60,498 nucleotides of DNA, taken from Chrysophaeum taylorii (taxonomy: Eukaryota > Sar > Pelagophyceae > Pelagomonadales > Pelagomonadaceae). Positions 10,298-20,499 of the stretch are shown here, piece by piece. Location of the stretch: assembly GCA_029834535.1 (NCBI GenBank), contig JAQMWT010000609.1, forward strand, positions 1 to 60,498. Direction: 5' to 3'. Position 1 is the stretch's first letter, and each line of letters opens with the position of its first letter. The position numbers and the translations under genes are program-made. Below the pieces are notes generated by a model. The model was not told where the DNA came from and searched no databases. It saw nothing but the letters and a program-made list of their open reading frames with translations.

Positions 10298-10475
10298 CTA
10301 CAGGACGGTACGTGTCGTGGTAAGCAACGCCGTGAACCTGGGTGTAGCCGCGGACAACGAGATGAGCATTGTACGATTTGAAGCGGCCAGATTCATATAC
10401 TTCGTGCGGTGGACCCACTTCAAAGGGCAGATAGTGCCAGAAAAAGTAGAAGGAACGCGAACAACATCCGAGCAA

Positions 10476-12600
10476 CCGAGCTGACCGAGGGAATGATATT
10501 CTTAGGCAATGGCTTGTAACCGACGTGCAGGATTTGGATGGGCCAGAGCTTCGCGCAGATGAGGGGAAGTGAGAGCGCCGTCATCAATGTGTGGGCGAGA
10601 CAGCGGGGAAGGAAGACATAATGAACTAACAAACGAAAGCTAGAATAATTTACGTACAGGGAATGACAAGATGACACAGAATCGACATGAGATGACACAG
10701 AATCAACAGTGCGTGCTAAAACGCCAGTATTGTGGGTTTGAGTTGGTTCTCCATTTGTTTCTGAATAATGTGCGATTTTTGTCGACTTTGCGCGGTCGGC
10801 TCCGTTTGGCTCGACTTTGTTTCGCATGCTTTTTGATTTGTCGGCTCTGGTTGGCTCGACTGTGTTGTGCACTTTTCTGTGTGGGTTGTTGGTTCTTCGG
10901 AGGTCATGGGCTCGGAGAATGGTCGGTTCACGTGATGGGGTGATCAGTCCCAGTGAAACCGGCGCATTCTCATCAAACACAGGGGACAAGGGGGCAACAG
11001 CGGAAGAACAGGTGACAATCGGGCAACAGCAGGAACAGGTGACAATGGGGCAACAGTAGACGAGAGCTTGGAAGCCTGATTCGAGAAAGTCGGAACAACT
11101 TTGAAGTTCCTTCGGTGGTTGACATTGCAGGAAATCTGATAAGCGAAACTGTCAGCAAAATCGAGGTCTGAAGAACAATAGCGACAAAAGTGCCTGGGAT
11201 GACTTGCGTTAGGCGATTGGTGCCACTGAGAATCGCAGCGGGGCAAAGATAGCGGGAACACAGGCTGGTATATATGATGGCAGTGTACCAGACGTCTGAT
11301 GAGAACGTTGCCTTTGGGCAGATATGTTGTATGGTGACCAGGCTATGACGATGGTCGGAGGCGACTGAAGCAAAAACAGGCGTAAACAGGGTTGATGCGA
11401 ACGTTGGGTGTTTGGTTGTTGTGGCGCGAGCAAGTTGCCATGGGCACGACCGCGTCCTGTACGCGAAGATGGAAGACTTCTGACGCTCCAGCGTTGTAAG
11501 GAACGAACACGGGTAGACCAGGCTGCTGTATGCCAGCCTGCTGCGGCAGATAAGAAAGTGGCCCGTTTTTGCATTCGCAAGAACGAAGCAGCCATATGGG
11601 GCCAACGTTGGAGGAGCAAGCGGCGAGCTTTGCTCGTCATACTCGAATAGACTGCGGTAGAAGTTGGCGATAGTGACAAAACAGTTGTGGCACGTAAGAA
11701 CGTTGCAGATAGCGTCGCAGTGACACGTAAGAACATTGCAGATAGCGTCGCGGGTGCTGAGCACGGAATTCACATCGATAGCAAAACCGAATTTTAAAGG
11801 TCAGAAAAGCGGCGAAAAAGGCGACAGTGCGCGAAGGAGAACCACAACATTGTGTTGATACCGTAGACGAAGAAGCCGAATAACACAGCAAAGAAGCGTC
11901 GGTCCAGGATCCCGAAGATGAGCGATTCAACCACATAGGAAGCACGAAAGTTGCGCACGCGAAAAATTGACAGGCACAGCTTAGTTGGGGCGGGTGAAAT
12001 GCGCGATAGAACGTGATTCGCTGGTTTTACCAAAACCGACAAGCACAACGAGGAGTGGATCAACGAATAGGTGAAAATGCACAACGGGGAGTGGAGCAAC
12101 GAATAGGCGAAATACAGAACGAGGAGGGGAGCAACGACGAGGTGAAAATACAGAACGAGGGAGGAGCAACGAATAGCGGAAAATACAGAACGAAGGGCGC
12201 CTGTGCAATGGGAGCTAAAAACAAAAATCGAGGGGCTTCCGTGGGATGGGGTTGTTGATGTGCTTGTATCAGACAATCGGCGGTACACACGCTGACTTGG
12301 AATTATCTTGATTGGCAGAAAGGTGCAAATATGATGAGACCGAGTATCGGGAGGTGGATGTGAGACGTTGGGTGTGGCCGTTTAAGGCGGTAAAGGGGGT
12401 GTAATAGATGGTGGTAGTAAGAAAAGCGGCGGAGTGGAACTAGAATCAATCAAGGTGGGAGTAGGCAGAGGAGCAGAAAAGGTAGTGGTAGTGGTGTTGG
12501 TTGGGGTGGGTTGGTGTTGTTGTGTTGCTTTGAGAAGAACGGCGATGGTGGGTAGCGCGTTGGCGTGGAATAGCTAGGAACTTTGAAACTTGCGGCAGTC
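10476..12600 (-). other. copia element 1, protease-integrase interval (degenerate)
   Basis: A complete copia element should have protease and integrase here. Translations on the element strand are low-complexity and frame-broken (Ser/Pro/Arg-rich), and I see no DxG protease motif or convincing DDE core. The interval contains a minisatellite at about 12036-12196 and is shared, inverted, with element 2 at about 14640-16760. Either the family is non-autonomous for integrase or the genes have decayed. Confidence 0.5.
12036..12196. repeat. minisatellite of about 36-bp units (element 1)
   Basis: About four to five imperfect units containing AACGAGGAG, AGCAACGA and AAAATACAGAACG. The inverted equivalent in element 2 at about 15066-15262 has about five units, so copy number differs between the two element copies. 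Confidence 0.75.
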
Positions 12601-13394
12601 CCTCTTAAAGTGATCCTTGCAGCCGCCAAAATGACATTGGGTAGTGCGTCGGAATCGAGTAGAGCCAGGTTGTTGGGAAAGGGGAGCGTCTAGGGTAGGT
12701 CAGTTGGAAGAGTCTGAAGTCGGGGTTGTGGCTGACGACGCGGCGGATAGCGCGACGGTAGGGGTTGTGCATGCCATCTAAATTGATTGTTGTTGGTCTT
12801 CTCAAGGGTACAACCACATTCATCGGTACGAAACGCAAGACGATAAAACAAAGCCAGTAAGTCGTGACGCACGATGCACGTAGGCAAATGCGAGGACACA
12901 CTCGAGGGTACGTCGGATCAGGTACAATGCCGAGCAACTTGAACTCCGGTGATTGGTACAATGCCGAGCAACTTGTATACTCCGATGATGAACTTGCTGA
13001 GGAAGTTGGCTACGCGATCCCCATGGCCCATGTAGACATCGGTAATGCGCTTGTAAAGTCGCGTGAAGTTCATGTCGCGGTTTGCATGGATATCAACGTT
13101 GTTGCTTGATGAGAAATTCTTCTTCAGAGCAGCGAGATGCTGAGATGCTAGTCCAAGTATCGTTGGTCAAGATAATGTGATCGCCGGTGGAGATGATCAT
13201 GTTCTCAAGACGACGTGTCCATTGGTGGAAAAAATGTCGCTCACCGCTGAAGGCATCAAGTTTTTGCGAAAGCTTGCTAGCTTGAATTTCGATCGAGGAC
13301 ATGATAGACGACAACGAACCGAACACGTAGCAATGAACTGAAGCCGATGAGGAGTCGCCACGAAGTCAAGCAGAGGCTTGACCGTAGCGAACAC
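12590..13394 (-). pseudogene. copia gag region, element 1 (frame-broken)
   Basis: On the minus strand, directly inside the 5' LTR, fragments starting MFGSLSSIMSSIEIQASKL lead into SGERHFFHQWTRRLENMI, a tryptophan-containing helix typical of copia gag. Near 12590-12640 there is CHFGGCKDHFKRDC, a zinc-knuckle-like C-x4-C-x2-H-x4-C (the usual spacing is C-x2-C-x4-H-x4-C). The frame changes several times between these parts. Element 2 has the same motif near 14550-14600. Confidence 0.65.
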
Positions 13395-13403
13395 CTGCTG
13401 CCA

Positions 13404-13574
13404 TGTGACAACTGGAATGGGGCGTTACGCTAGCGATAAGGGAATGACGTCGGGATACTGGATATGTCTAAAGGGCGACTGCTAAGAGGGATGTGGGTGG
13501 GTTTTGTGGGGTAGGAGGGATGTGCAGGGATACTGGATACGTGGTGCAGGGGTAAGTGTCATAGCTTCCTTACA
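13404..13574 (-). repeat. 5' LTR of copia element 1 (171 bp, with internal insertion)
   Basis: It is longer than the 96-bp 3' LTR because about 75 bp containing the GTCGACTGCTAAGAGG-type dispersed repeat and a partial LTR duplication sit in the middle. The outer flank is GTTGG. The inner flank on the element strand reads TGGCAGCAGGTGTTCG, comparable to TGGTACCAGGTGCTCG of element 2, consistent with a primer-binding site starting TGG. Confidence 0.75.
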
Positions 13575-13719
13575 GTTGGATCTAACTAATCCGCCCTTGC
13601 CCTAATTCCGATTTCCCCTTATTATTATATTACGTGACGAACTCAGGCACCCACATCCTTCATGCTCCCCACACACACCCCCCTCTTAGCAGTCGACATT
13701 TAAAGACGAACTCAGGGGG
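13575..13719. other. spacer at the centre of the copia near-palindrome
   Basis: 145 bp separate the two head-to-head elements. It contains one target-site copy from each insertion and an inverted copy of the dispersed GTCGACTGCTAAGAGG repeat (about 13658-13705). No coding potential. Confidence 0.7.
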
Positions 13720-13794
13720 TGTGAGGAAGCTATGACACTTACCCCTGCACCACGTCCCCATTATAGTTCTCACATCCCCATTTTAGTTCTCACA
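13720..13794 (+). repeat. 5' LTR of copia element 2 (75 bp)
   Basis: Starts TGTGAGGAAGC and ends TTTTAGTTCTCACA, directly followed by TGGTACCAGG. It is shorter than the LTRs of element 1 because the stretch between CACCACGT and CCCCATT is missing. Terminal TGTGAG/CTCACA form a 6-bp inverted repeat. Confidence 0.75.
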
Positions 13795-13812
13795 TGGTAC
13801 CAGGTGCTCGTT
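13795..13812 (+). promoter_or_regulatory. primer-binding site (initiator Met tRNA-like), element 2
   Basis: TGGTACCAGGTGCTCG directly follows the LTR terminal CA. Plant and algal copia elements use TGGTATCAGAGC complementary to initiator Met tRNA, and this is a near match. Confidence 0.5.
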
Positions 13813-13859
13813 CACGATCGAGCCTGTGCTTGACTTCGTGGCGACTCCACCTCGGCTTC

Positions 13860-14600
13860 AGTTTATTGCTACGTGTTCGGTTCGTTGTCGTCTATCATGT
13901 CCTCGATCGAAATTCAAGCTAGCAAGCTTTCGCGAAAAACTTGATGCCTTCAGCGGTGAGCGACATTTTTTTTTTTCTTGAGAACATGATCTTTTCTACC
14001 GGCGATCACATTATCTCGACCAACGATCCTTGGACTAGCATCTCAGCATCTCGCTGCTCTGCAGAAGCATCTCGCTGCTCTGAAGGCGAATTTCGCGTCA
14101 AGCAACAACGTTGATATCCATGAAAACCGCGACATGAACTTCACGCGACTTTACAAGCGCATTACCGATGTCTACATGGGCCGTGGGGATCGCGTAGCCA
14201 ACTTCCTCAGCAAGTTCATCATCGGAGTATACAAGTTGCTCGGCATTGTACCAATCACTGGAGTTCAAGTTGCTCGGCATTGTACCTGATCCGACGTACC
14301 CTCGAGTGTGTTCTCGCATTTGCCTACGTGCATCGTGCGTCACGACTTACTGGCTTTGTTTTATCGTCTCGCGTTTCATACTGATGAATGTGGTTGTACC
14401 CTTGAGAAGTTCAACAACAAACAATTTAGATGGCATGCACAACCACTACCGTCGCGCTATCCGCCGCGTCGTCAGCCACGACTTCAGACTCTTCCAACTG
14501 ACCTACCCTAGACGCTCCCCTTTCCCAACAACCTGGCTCTACTCGATTCCGACGCACTACCCAATGTCATTTTGGCGGCTGCAAGGATCACTTTAAGGGG
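13860..14600 (+). pseudogene. copia gag region, element 2 (frame-broken)
   Basis: This is the mirror image of the element 1 gag. The N-terminal segment (IEIQASKL) is followed by a frameshift near 13930-13970, where a poly-T run replaces coding sequence. Later come DVYMGRGDRVANFLSKF and, near 14550-14600, CHFGGCKDHFKGDC, the same variant zinc knuckle. No intact gag can be read. Confidence 0.6.
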
Positions 14601-15065
14601 GACTGCCGCAAGTTTCAAAGTTCCTAGCTATTCCACGACAACGCCCTACCCACCATCGCCGTTCTTCTCAACAGCGCAACACTCCCAATGACTACAACAA
14701 CACCCAACAACACCAACCCACCAAAACCAACACCAGTAACACTACCTTTTCTGCTCCTATGCCTACTCCAACCTTGACTGATTCTAGTTCCACTCCGCCG
14801 CTTTTCTTAATACCACCATCTATTACACCCCCTTCACCGCCTTAAACGGCCGCACCCAGCGTCTCCCATCCACCTCCCGATACTCTATCTTATCATCTTT
14901 GCACCTTTCTGCCAATCAAGATAATACCAAGTCAGCGTGTGTACCGCCGATTTTCTGACGCAAGCACATCAACAACCCCCTCCCACGGAAGCCCCTCGTT
15001 TTTGTGAAGGAAAAGTGTTTTTGTGGAAGCCCCTCGTTTTTGTTTTTAGCTCCCATTGCACAGGC

Positions 15066-15262
15066 GCCCTTCGTTCTGTATTTTCCGCTATTCGTTGCTC
15101 CACCCCTCGTTCTGTATTTTCACCTCGTCGTTGCTCCCCTCCTCGTTGTCTTTTCACCTCGTCGTTGCTCCCCTCCTCGTTCTGTATTTCGCCTATTCGT
15201 TGCTCCACTCCCCGTTGTGCATTTTCAGCTGTTCGTTGATCCACTCCTCGTTGTGCTTGTCG
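15066..15262. repeat. minisatellite of about 36-bp units (element 2)
   Basis: Five imperfect units of 34-36 bp built on CGTTCTGTATTTTCACC and CGTTGCTCCCCTCCT. Mirror of 12036-12196. Confidence 0.75.
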
Positions 15263-16764
15263 GTTTTGGTAAAACCAGCGAATCACGTTCCATCGCGCAT
15301 TTCACCCGCCACAACTAAGCTGTGCCTGTCAATTTTTCGCGTGCGCAGCTTTGACAGGGATCCTGGCCAGACACTTCTTTGCTGTGTGAATTGTGGTTCT
15401 CCTTCGCGCACTCTCGCCTTTTCGCCGTTTTTCTGACCTTTAAAATCCGTTTTTGCTATCGACGTGAATTCCGTGCTCAGCACCCGCGACGCTATCTGCA
15501 ATGTTCTTACGTGCCACTGCGACGCTATCTGCAACGTTCTTACGTGCCACAGCTGTTTTGCCACTGTCGCCAACTTCTACCGCAGTCTATTCGAGTATGA
15601 CGAGCGAAGCTCGCCGCTTGCTCCTCCAACGTTGGCCCATATGGCAACTTCGTTCTTGCGAATGCGAAAACGGGCCACTTTCTTATCTGCCACAGCAGGC
15701 TGGCATACAGCAGCCTGGTCTACCCGTGTTCGTTCCTTACACCGCTGGCGCGTCCGAAGTCTTCCATTTTCGCGTACAGGACGCGGTCGTGCCCATGGCA
15801 ACTTGCTCGCACCACAACAACCAAACACCCACGTTCGCATCAAACCTGTTTACGCCTGTTTTTGCTTCTGTCGACTCCGACCATCGTCATAACCTGGTCA
15901 CCATGCACCATGCAACCTATCTGCCCAAAGGCCACGTTCTCATCAGACGTCTGGTACACTGCCATCATATATACCAGCCTGTGTTCCCGCTATCTTTACC
16001 CCGCTGGGATCCTCAGTGGCAACAATCGCTTAACGCAAGTCTTCCCAGGCACTTTTGTCGCTATTGTTCTTCAGACCTCGATTTTGCTGACAGTTTCGCT
16101 TATCAGATTTCCTGCAATGTCAACCACCGAAGGAACTTCAACGTTGTTCTGACTCGAATCACGCTTCCCAGCTCTCGTCTACTGTTGCCCCCTTGTCACC
16201 TGTTCCTGCTGTTTCCCGATTGTCACCTGTTCTTCCACTGTTGCCCCCTTGTCCCCTGTGTTTGATGAGAATGCGCCGGTTTCACTGGGACTGATCACCC
16301 CATCACGTGAACCGACCATTCTACGAGCTCATGAACTCCGACGAACCAAAGAGAGAAAACAACAAAACGTGCACAACAAAGTCGAGCCAACCAGAGCCGA
16401 CAAAACAACGAGCACGCAAAACAAAAAGCATGCAAAACAAAGTCGAGCCAAACGGAGCCGACCGCGCAAAGTCGACAAAAAGCGCACATTATTCAGAAAC
16501 AAATGGAGAACCAACTCAAACCCACATTACTGGCGTTTTACCACGCACTGTCGATTCTGTGTCATCTTGTCATTCCCTGTACGTTAATTATTCTAGCTTT
16601 CGTTTGTTAGTTCATTATGTCTTCCTTCCCCTCTGTCTCGCCCAGCCCATCCAAATCCTGCACGTCGGTTACAAGCCCTTACCACAGAATATCATTCCCT
16701 CGGTCAGCTCGGTTGCTCGGATGTTGTTCGTGTTCCTTCTTCTTTTTCTGGCACCATCTGCCCT

Positions 16765-18128
16765 TTGAAGTGGGTCCACCGCACGAAGTATGAATCTGGC
16801 CGCTTCAAATCGTACACTGCTCATCTCGTTGTCCGCGGTTACACCCAGGTTCACGGCATTGCTTACCACGACACGTACCGTCCTGTATATGTCATCTCTG
16901 CTTTCATACAAGCCCCTGTCTGGCGTTGCCGTTCACGACTGGGATTTGCATAAGTTGGATGTCAGCTCCGCTTTTATCCAAGCTCCCATTGACGAAGACA
17001 TCTATGTCTGGCCACCCGAAGGTTATGCTCCTCGCCAACCCACCGATGGTTTCAAAATCATTTACACGCTCCGTCGCTCTTGGTATGGTTGCAAACAAGC
17101 TTGTCGTAATTGGTGGCTTTATTTGGCACGCTTTCTCGTCAATGACTGTGGCTTCGTCCGCGGATCTGGTGACACTTGCCGTTACAAGCTCGTGCTTAAT
17201 TCTACCGTTGTTCTACGTCTCGTTCTTGTCGTTGATGATCTTCTTGTGGCGCACCCTCGTCCTTGCCTTGGTCATTACCCAGCCTTCTTCCTCCGTTTCC
17301 GAACCTTCACTGATGTTAACGAGCTTGATCTGACCACTTACGTTGGTCTCCGCATTACGCGTGCTCGCGCACAACCAGACTTGACTCCCGCTCCCAAAGC
17401 TTTTCCTCCTCTTTCTGCGGCTGCTTCTCCTGCACCTGGCTCCCCTGCTCACGTCTTCGTGGCACGCATCCCTTTTCGTCGTATTGTTGGCTGTGTTTTA
17501 TTTATCTCCATCATGACTCGCCCTGATATCACTTGGTCCGTCAATCAGTGTGCGCGTTTTTCACACAATCCTGGTAAACCCCACTGGCACGCTTTATCCC
17601 ACACTCAGCGTTATCTCAACGGTTCTCAGGCTCTTGCCCTTGTTCTTGGTCGCGATTCTACCCTTCGTCTCTGTGGTTATTCCGACTCCAGCTGGACCGA
17701 CGACCCTGATGACCGCCACTCCACTGCTGACTTTTGTTTTCTCCTTGCTGGCTCTATGATATCCTACTGCTCACGCTCGCAGTACCTGCTCGCCCGCTCC
17801 TCTTTTGAAGCTGAATTGCTCGCTCTTTACGCCGCTACTGCTGAGCTCTCTTGGCTTCTCAAACTTTTTGATGCCCTTTGATCTCCCTCGTCACACGGTC
17901 CCAATGTATGTCGATAACAGCACCACCGTCACCCAAGTCCGTCTCCAATGTCTCATGCGGCGCACCCGCCATATTGATATTCGTTTTTACAGCACCGCCG
18001 AATATCATCGCAACCACATCATTGATCTCCAACACATTCCCCACCTTGACAACCTTAGCGATATCTTCACCCGCAGTACGGAAGCTCCTTCCTTCCTCCG
18101 GCTTCGTGCTTGTTACCTCACCTCGTGA
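16765..18128 (+). pseudogene. copia reverse transcriptase-RNase H, element 2
   Basis: The main ORF, 16790-17881, contains LDVSSAFIQAPIDEDIYV, then LVLVVDDLLVA (the catalytic xVDD box; the second catalytic Asp pair is present), then a run with RNase H motifs GYSDSSWTDDPDDRHST and SSFEAELLALYAATAE. The frame shifts near 17875, after which MYVDNSTT, RTRHIDIRFY and LSDIFTRS continue in another frame to 18128. About 35 residues upstream of the FPPLSAAASPAP segment, present in element 1, are deleted. Upstream, 16765-16953 carries the conserved HLVVRGYTQV entry to copia RT in a different frame. It is therefore a pseudogene that still shows most diagnostic motifs. Confidence 0.85.
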
Positions 18129-18173
18129 CTTCGCCCTGATCTCTCCTGTTTCTTTCTGCCACAACGCCTCTAT

Positions 18174-18292
18174 TGACGTCTTTAAATGTCGACTGCTAAG
18201 AGGGGGGTGTGTGTGGGGAGCATGAAGGATATTGACGTCTTTAAATGTCGACTGCTAAGAGGGGGGTGTGTGTGGGGAGCATGAAGGATGTG
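18174..18292 (+). repeat. two tandem copies of a 59-bp unit
   Basis: The unit begins ATTGACGTCTTTAAATG, continues GTCGACTGCTAAGAGG and a GT-rich stretch, and ends GCATGAAGGAT; it occurs twice in succession. A fragment (ATTGACGTCTTCCTC) follows near 18392. The unit contains the dispersed GTCGAC repeat. Confidence 0.8.
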
Positions 18293-18530
18293 GGTGGGTT
18301 TGTGGGGGTAGGGATGTGCCTGACGGGCGGAGATAAGTACGCGGGACCTAGTCGGGGTCATCGCCGAGGCGTGGGGCAGGCGAAGAGAGGATATTGACGT
18401 CTTCCTCAAAGCTTCTCCTCTGTGAGCGTCTCACTTACCCCTTTTTCCTTCTTCCTTTTTCTTTCTTTTCCAGCACCTGTGTGAGGACCTCACTTACCCC
18501 TTTTTCCTTTTCTTTCTTTTCCAGCACATG

Positions 18531-18601
18531 TGTGAGGAAGCTATGACACTTACCCCTGCACTACTTCCCCATTATAGTTTTCACATTTCCAGTTCTACAC
18601 A
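18531..18601 (+). repeat. 3' LTR of copia element 2 (71 bp)
   Basis: Starts TGTGAGGAAGCTATGAC and ends AGTTCTACACA; followed by GGGGG. Confidence 0.75.
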
Positions 18602-18974
18602 GGGGGGGTTTAGTGTTTATTACGTCAGCTTACCCCCTTTTTTTTTTCACGACTGCGGCGGCGCTGGTGCTGCCCACCGTTCCTCGCTTTTCGCTCGCTC
18701 GTGCGTCGCGCGTCCCCGCCCTGACTACGCACGCCTGGCTCCAGGTGCTCACCCAGCGCACCCCCCGCCGCGCGACCGCGACCTCGACCTCTCGCCGCGT
18801 GACCGCGACCTCGCCACATCGCGCGCGGTTTATTATTATTGATGTAATTGTGCAACTCCGAGGCGAAACAGAAAATGGTAGAGGAAGAAAAAGCACAACT
18901 GCCAAGCTCAAAGAGCCAGTAGGAAGGAAAGTGGAAGGGGAGACAAAGGAGCGAGAGGTGTTGAGCTCGCCGTT

Positions 18975-19542
18975 CTAAATTGCTTTTTCTTGTTCTTTTT
19001 TCCAGCCGCCGGCGTCGTCGGCAGGGGTGGCGGCGGGGTCGTCGACGATCTCAACGTCGTTGTCTTCGTCGGCGGTGGCGCGGTCGTCCTCGCCGGTAAC
19101 GCACGGCATTTGGAAGTCGCCGATCTCGGCGATGTGTGCAATGAGGCAGAGGTTGATGTACGCGAAAGGAAGCACGTGCACCGTGTAGATATGGAGGCAG
19201 GAGCGGGCCTTGGTGTGGATGACCTTGTGGGCCTTGCAGGCGCGCTCGACATCGGCAGCCTGGACAGCGAGCGTGTCGAGGCTGCTCGGCAACTGGGAAG
19301 ATCCTGGGAAACGCGCTGGTTGCGGCCGGTGTCAGACGCGCCATTCAGCGAGGGAGGATGCCATCTAATTCTCCTTCCAGATGGTGATGCACATGCGGAT
19401 TTGCCCACGCGGGCGTGTTCTGCACGCTCCAGCTCTCGCCCTTGTTCATGACGTCCCCGGGTGCTCCAAATCCAAGCACGTCGATCGACACGACGTCATC
19501 GCGCAGCACTGCGGCCCCCAACAGCCCGATGTGGCTGCACAA
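18975..19542 (-). CDS. possible two-exon gene of unknown function
   Basis: Two minus-strand ORFs look more protein-like than their antisense partners. One is 19542-19345, containing LRDDVVSIDVLGFGAPGDV. The other runs from about 19300 to 18975, containing SSLDTLAVQAADVERACK and a hydrophobic FAYINLCLIAHIAEIGDF stretch, with an acidic C-terminus (DEDNDVEIVDDP). CCCAG acceptor-like sites precede the second ORF, so a short intron could join them, but I cannot fix the donor. A plus-strand alternative (about 19452-19816, ending at AAG|GTGAGC, a good donor) overlaps and cannot be excluded. I recognise no family. Confidence 0.25.
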
Positions 19543-20112
19543 CTCGAATTTGAACGATCAAAGGCCGTTTGTTTTGTGGGAGCCAACATCCATCCTGGAG
19601 TTTTTCCGGTTCATCCCGGCGAACGACAAAGCCGCAGAAGAAGCCACATCTCGAGGACCAGACCCACACCCCGCGCCATGCCGGCCGCCAAGCGCGTCCA
19701 CTACCACTTCTTCGCAACCGACATGTTCCGCGCCGCCAACATCCCGATCCTCGGTCTCGAGCTCCTCCCGCGGTCGCGCCGCCGCCGCGAGGCCATCGAA
19801 GAACTTTTGGCGAAGGTGAGCGCTGTCGTCGCCGGATTAGTTGGTCCACCGTCGCGCGCGCCGCGTCGTACCTTTTATAGCGATCTTCGTCGCGCGCTCC
19901 ATCGTGGCCTTGACGTGATCGTCGTTGTGATCGCGGCCAGCGACGAGCCAGGGTCCCTCTCTGTTGTTCGGTGTCGCGCTCCTGCCATTGTCGCGCTACT
20001 CGCTGTCCCGCGACCCCGCCCTTCTGCTGCTGTGTTCACGTCGTCGAGACCACTCGTTCCAAAGGCGATCGCGCTCGTCGACAACACCCTCGGGCTGATC
20101 GCGATCGCCTAG

Positions 20113-20499
20113 AGTGTCGAAACTTTTGATTTCACGAACAAGCGTAGTACTCTGAGAAAAGAAGTCACTCAGTCAAGCTTCGTCGACCCACCAGTGGACT
20201 CCCTGACATCCTCTCCTCAAACATATGGCCGAGTGTTGGTGACAGGCGGGTAGTTCATAAAGCTGTATATGAGTATGGAGCCGTATATAAGTATCTCTGG
20301 ACAAACATCGAGAAGGCGCGAAATGATTGTGCGTAGCTGGTGTGCGGTACACGTGTGTGGCGGTCGCGTTGTCGAAAGAAGGCGCGAGGGAAGGTGCGAA
20401 CAGGAAAGGCGCGAAACTCGAGGATGGCGAGCCGAGGGGCTTAGGATGATGGCAACTTGCACCCGCACGACCATATGCGCGCCTCACCAAGCGCATTCT
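20113..20499. other. 3' flank of gene A, conserved at gene C
   Basis: Nearly the same sequence lies at 31970-32355 downstream of gene C. It contains no convincing ORF; antisense ORFs span it only because stops are few. It may hold the 3' untranslated region, but I identify no clear polyadenylation signal. Confidence 0.5.

Larger units (their letters stand above)
8836..13574 (-). mobile_element. Ty1/copia LTR retrotransposon 1, full length with target-site duplication
   Basis: It is bounded by short LTRs that begin TG and end CA on the element strand. The 5-bp target site GTTGG is present on both sides (8831-8835 and 13575-13579), which fixes the ends exactly. Reading along the minus strand: 5' LTR (13404-13574), primer-binding-like TGGCAGCAGGTG, gag with a zinc-knuckle-like motif, a long poorly coding middle, reverse transcriptase-RNase H, and 3' LTR (8836-8931). 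The YxDD region of the reverse transcriptase is deleted and the gag frame is broken, so this copy is dead. Element 2 (13720-18601) is the same family in opposite orientation. Confidence 0.85.
13720..18601 (+). mobile_element. Ty1/copia LTR retrotransposon 2, full length with target-site duplication
   Basis: It begins TGTGAGGAAGC and ends TTCTACACA. GGGGG lies on both sides (13715-13719 and 18602-18606); a G-run target is weaker evidence than a mixed sequence. Order on the plus strand: 5' LTR 13720-13794, primer-binding site TGGTACCAGG from 13795, gag, a degenerate middle, reverse transcriptase-RNase H, a tandem 59-bp repeat, 3' LTR 18531-18601. It is the same family as element 1 but lies head to head with it. 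It keeps the reverse transcriptase VVDD motif lost by element 1, but has its own deletion between RT and RNase H and broken frames. Confidence 0.82.

Noticed and set aside
8836..18601. Single large inverted duplication
   Set aside because: Separate 5-bp target duplications around each copia element, and complementary internal deletions, show two independent insertions.
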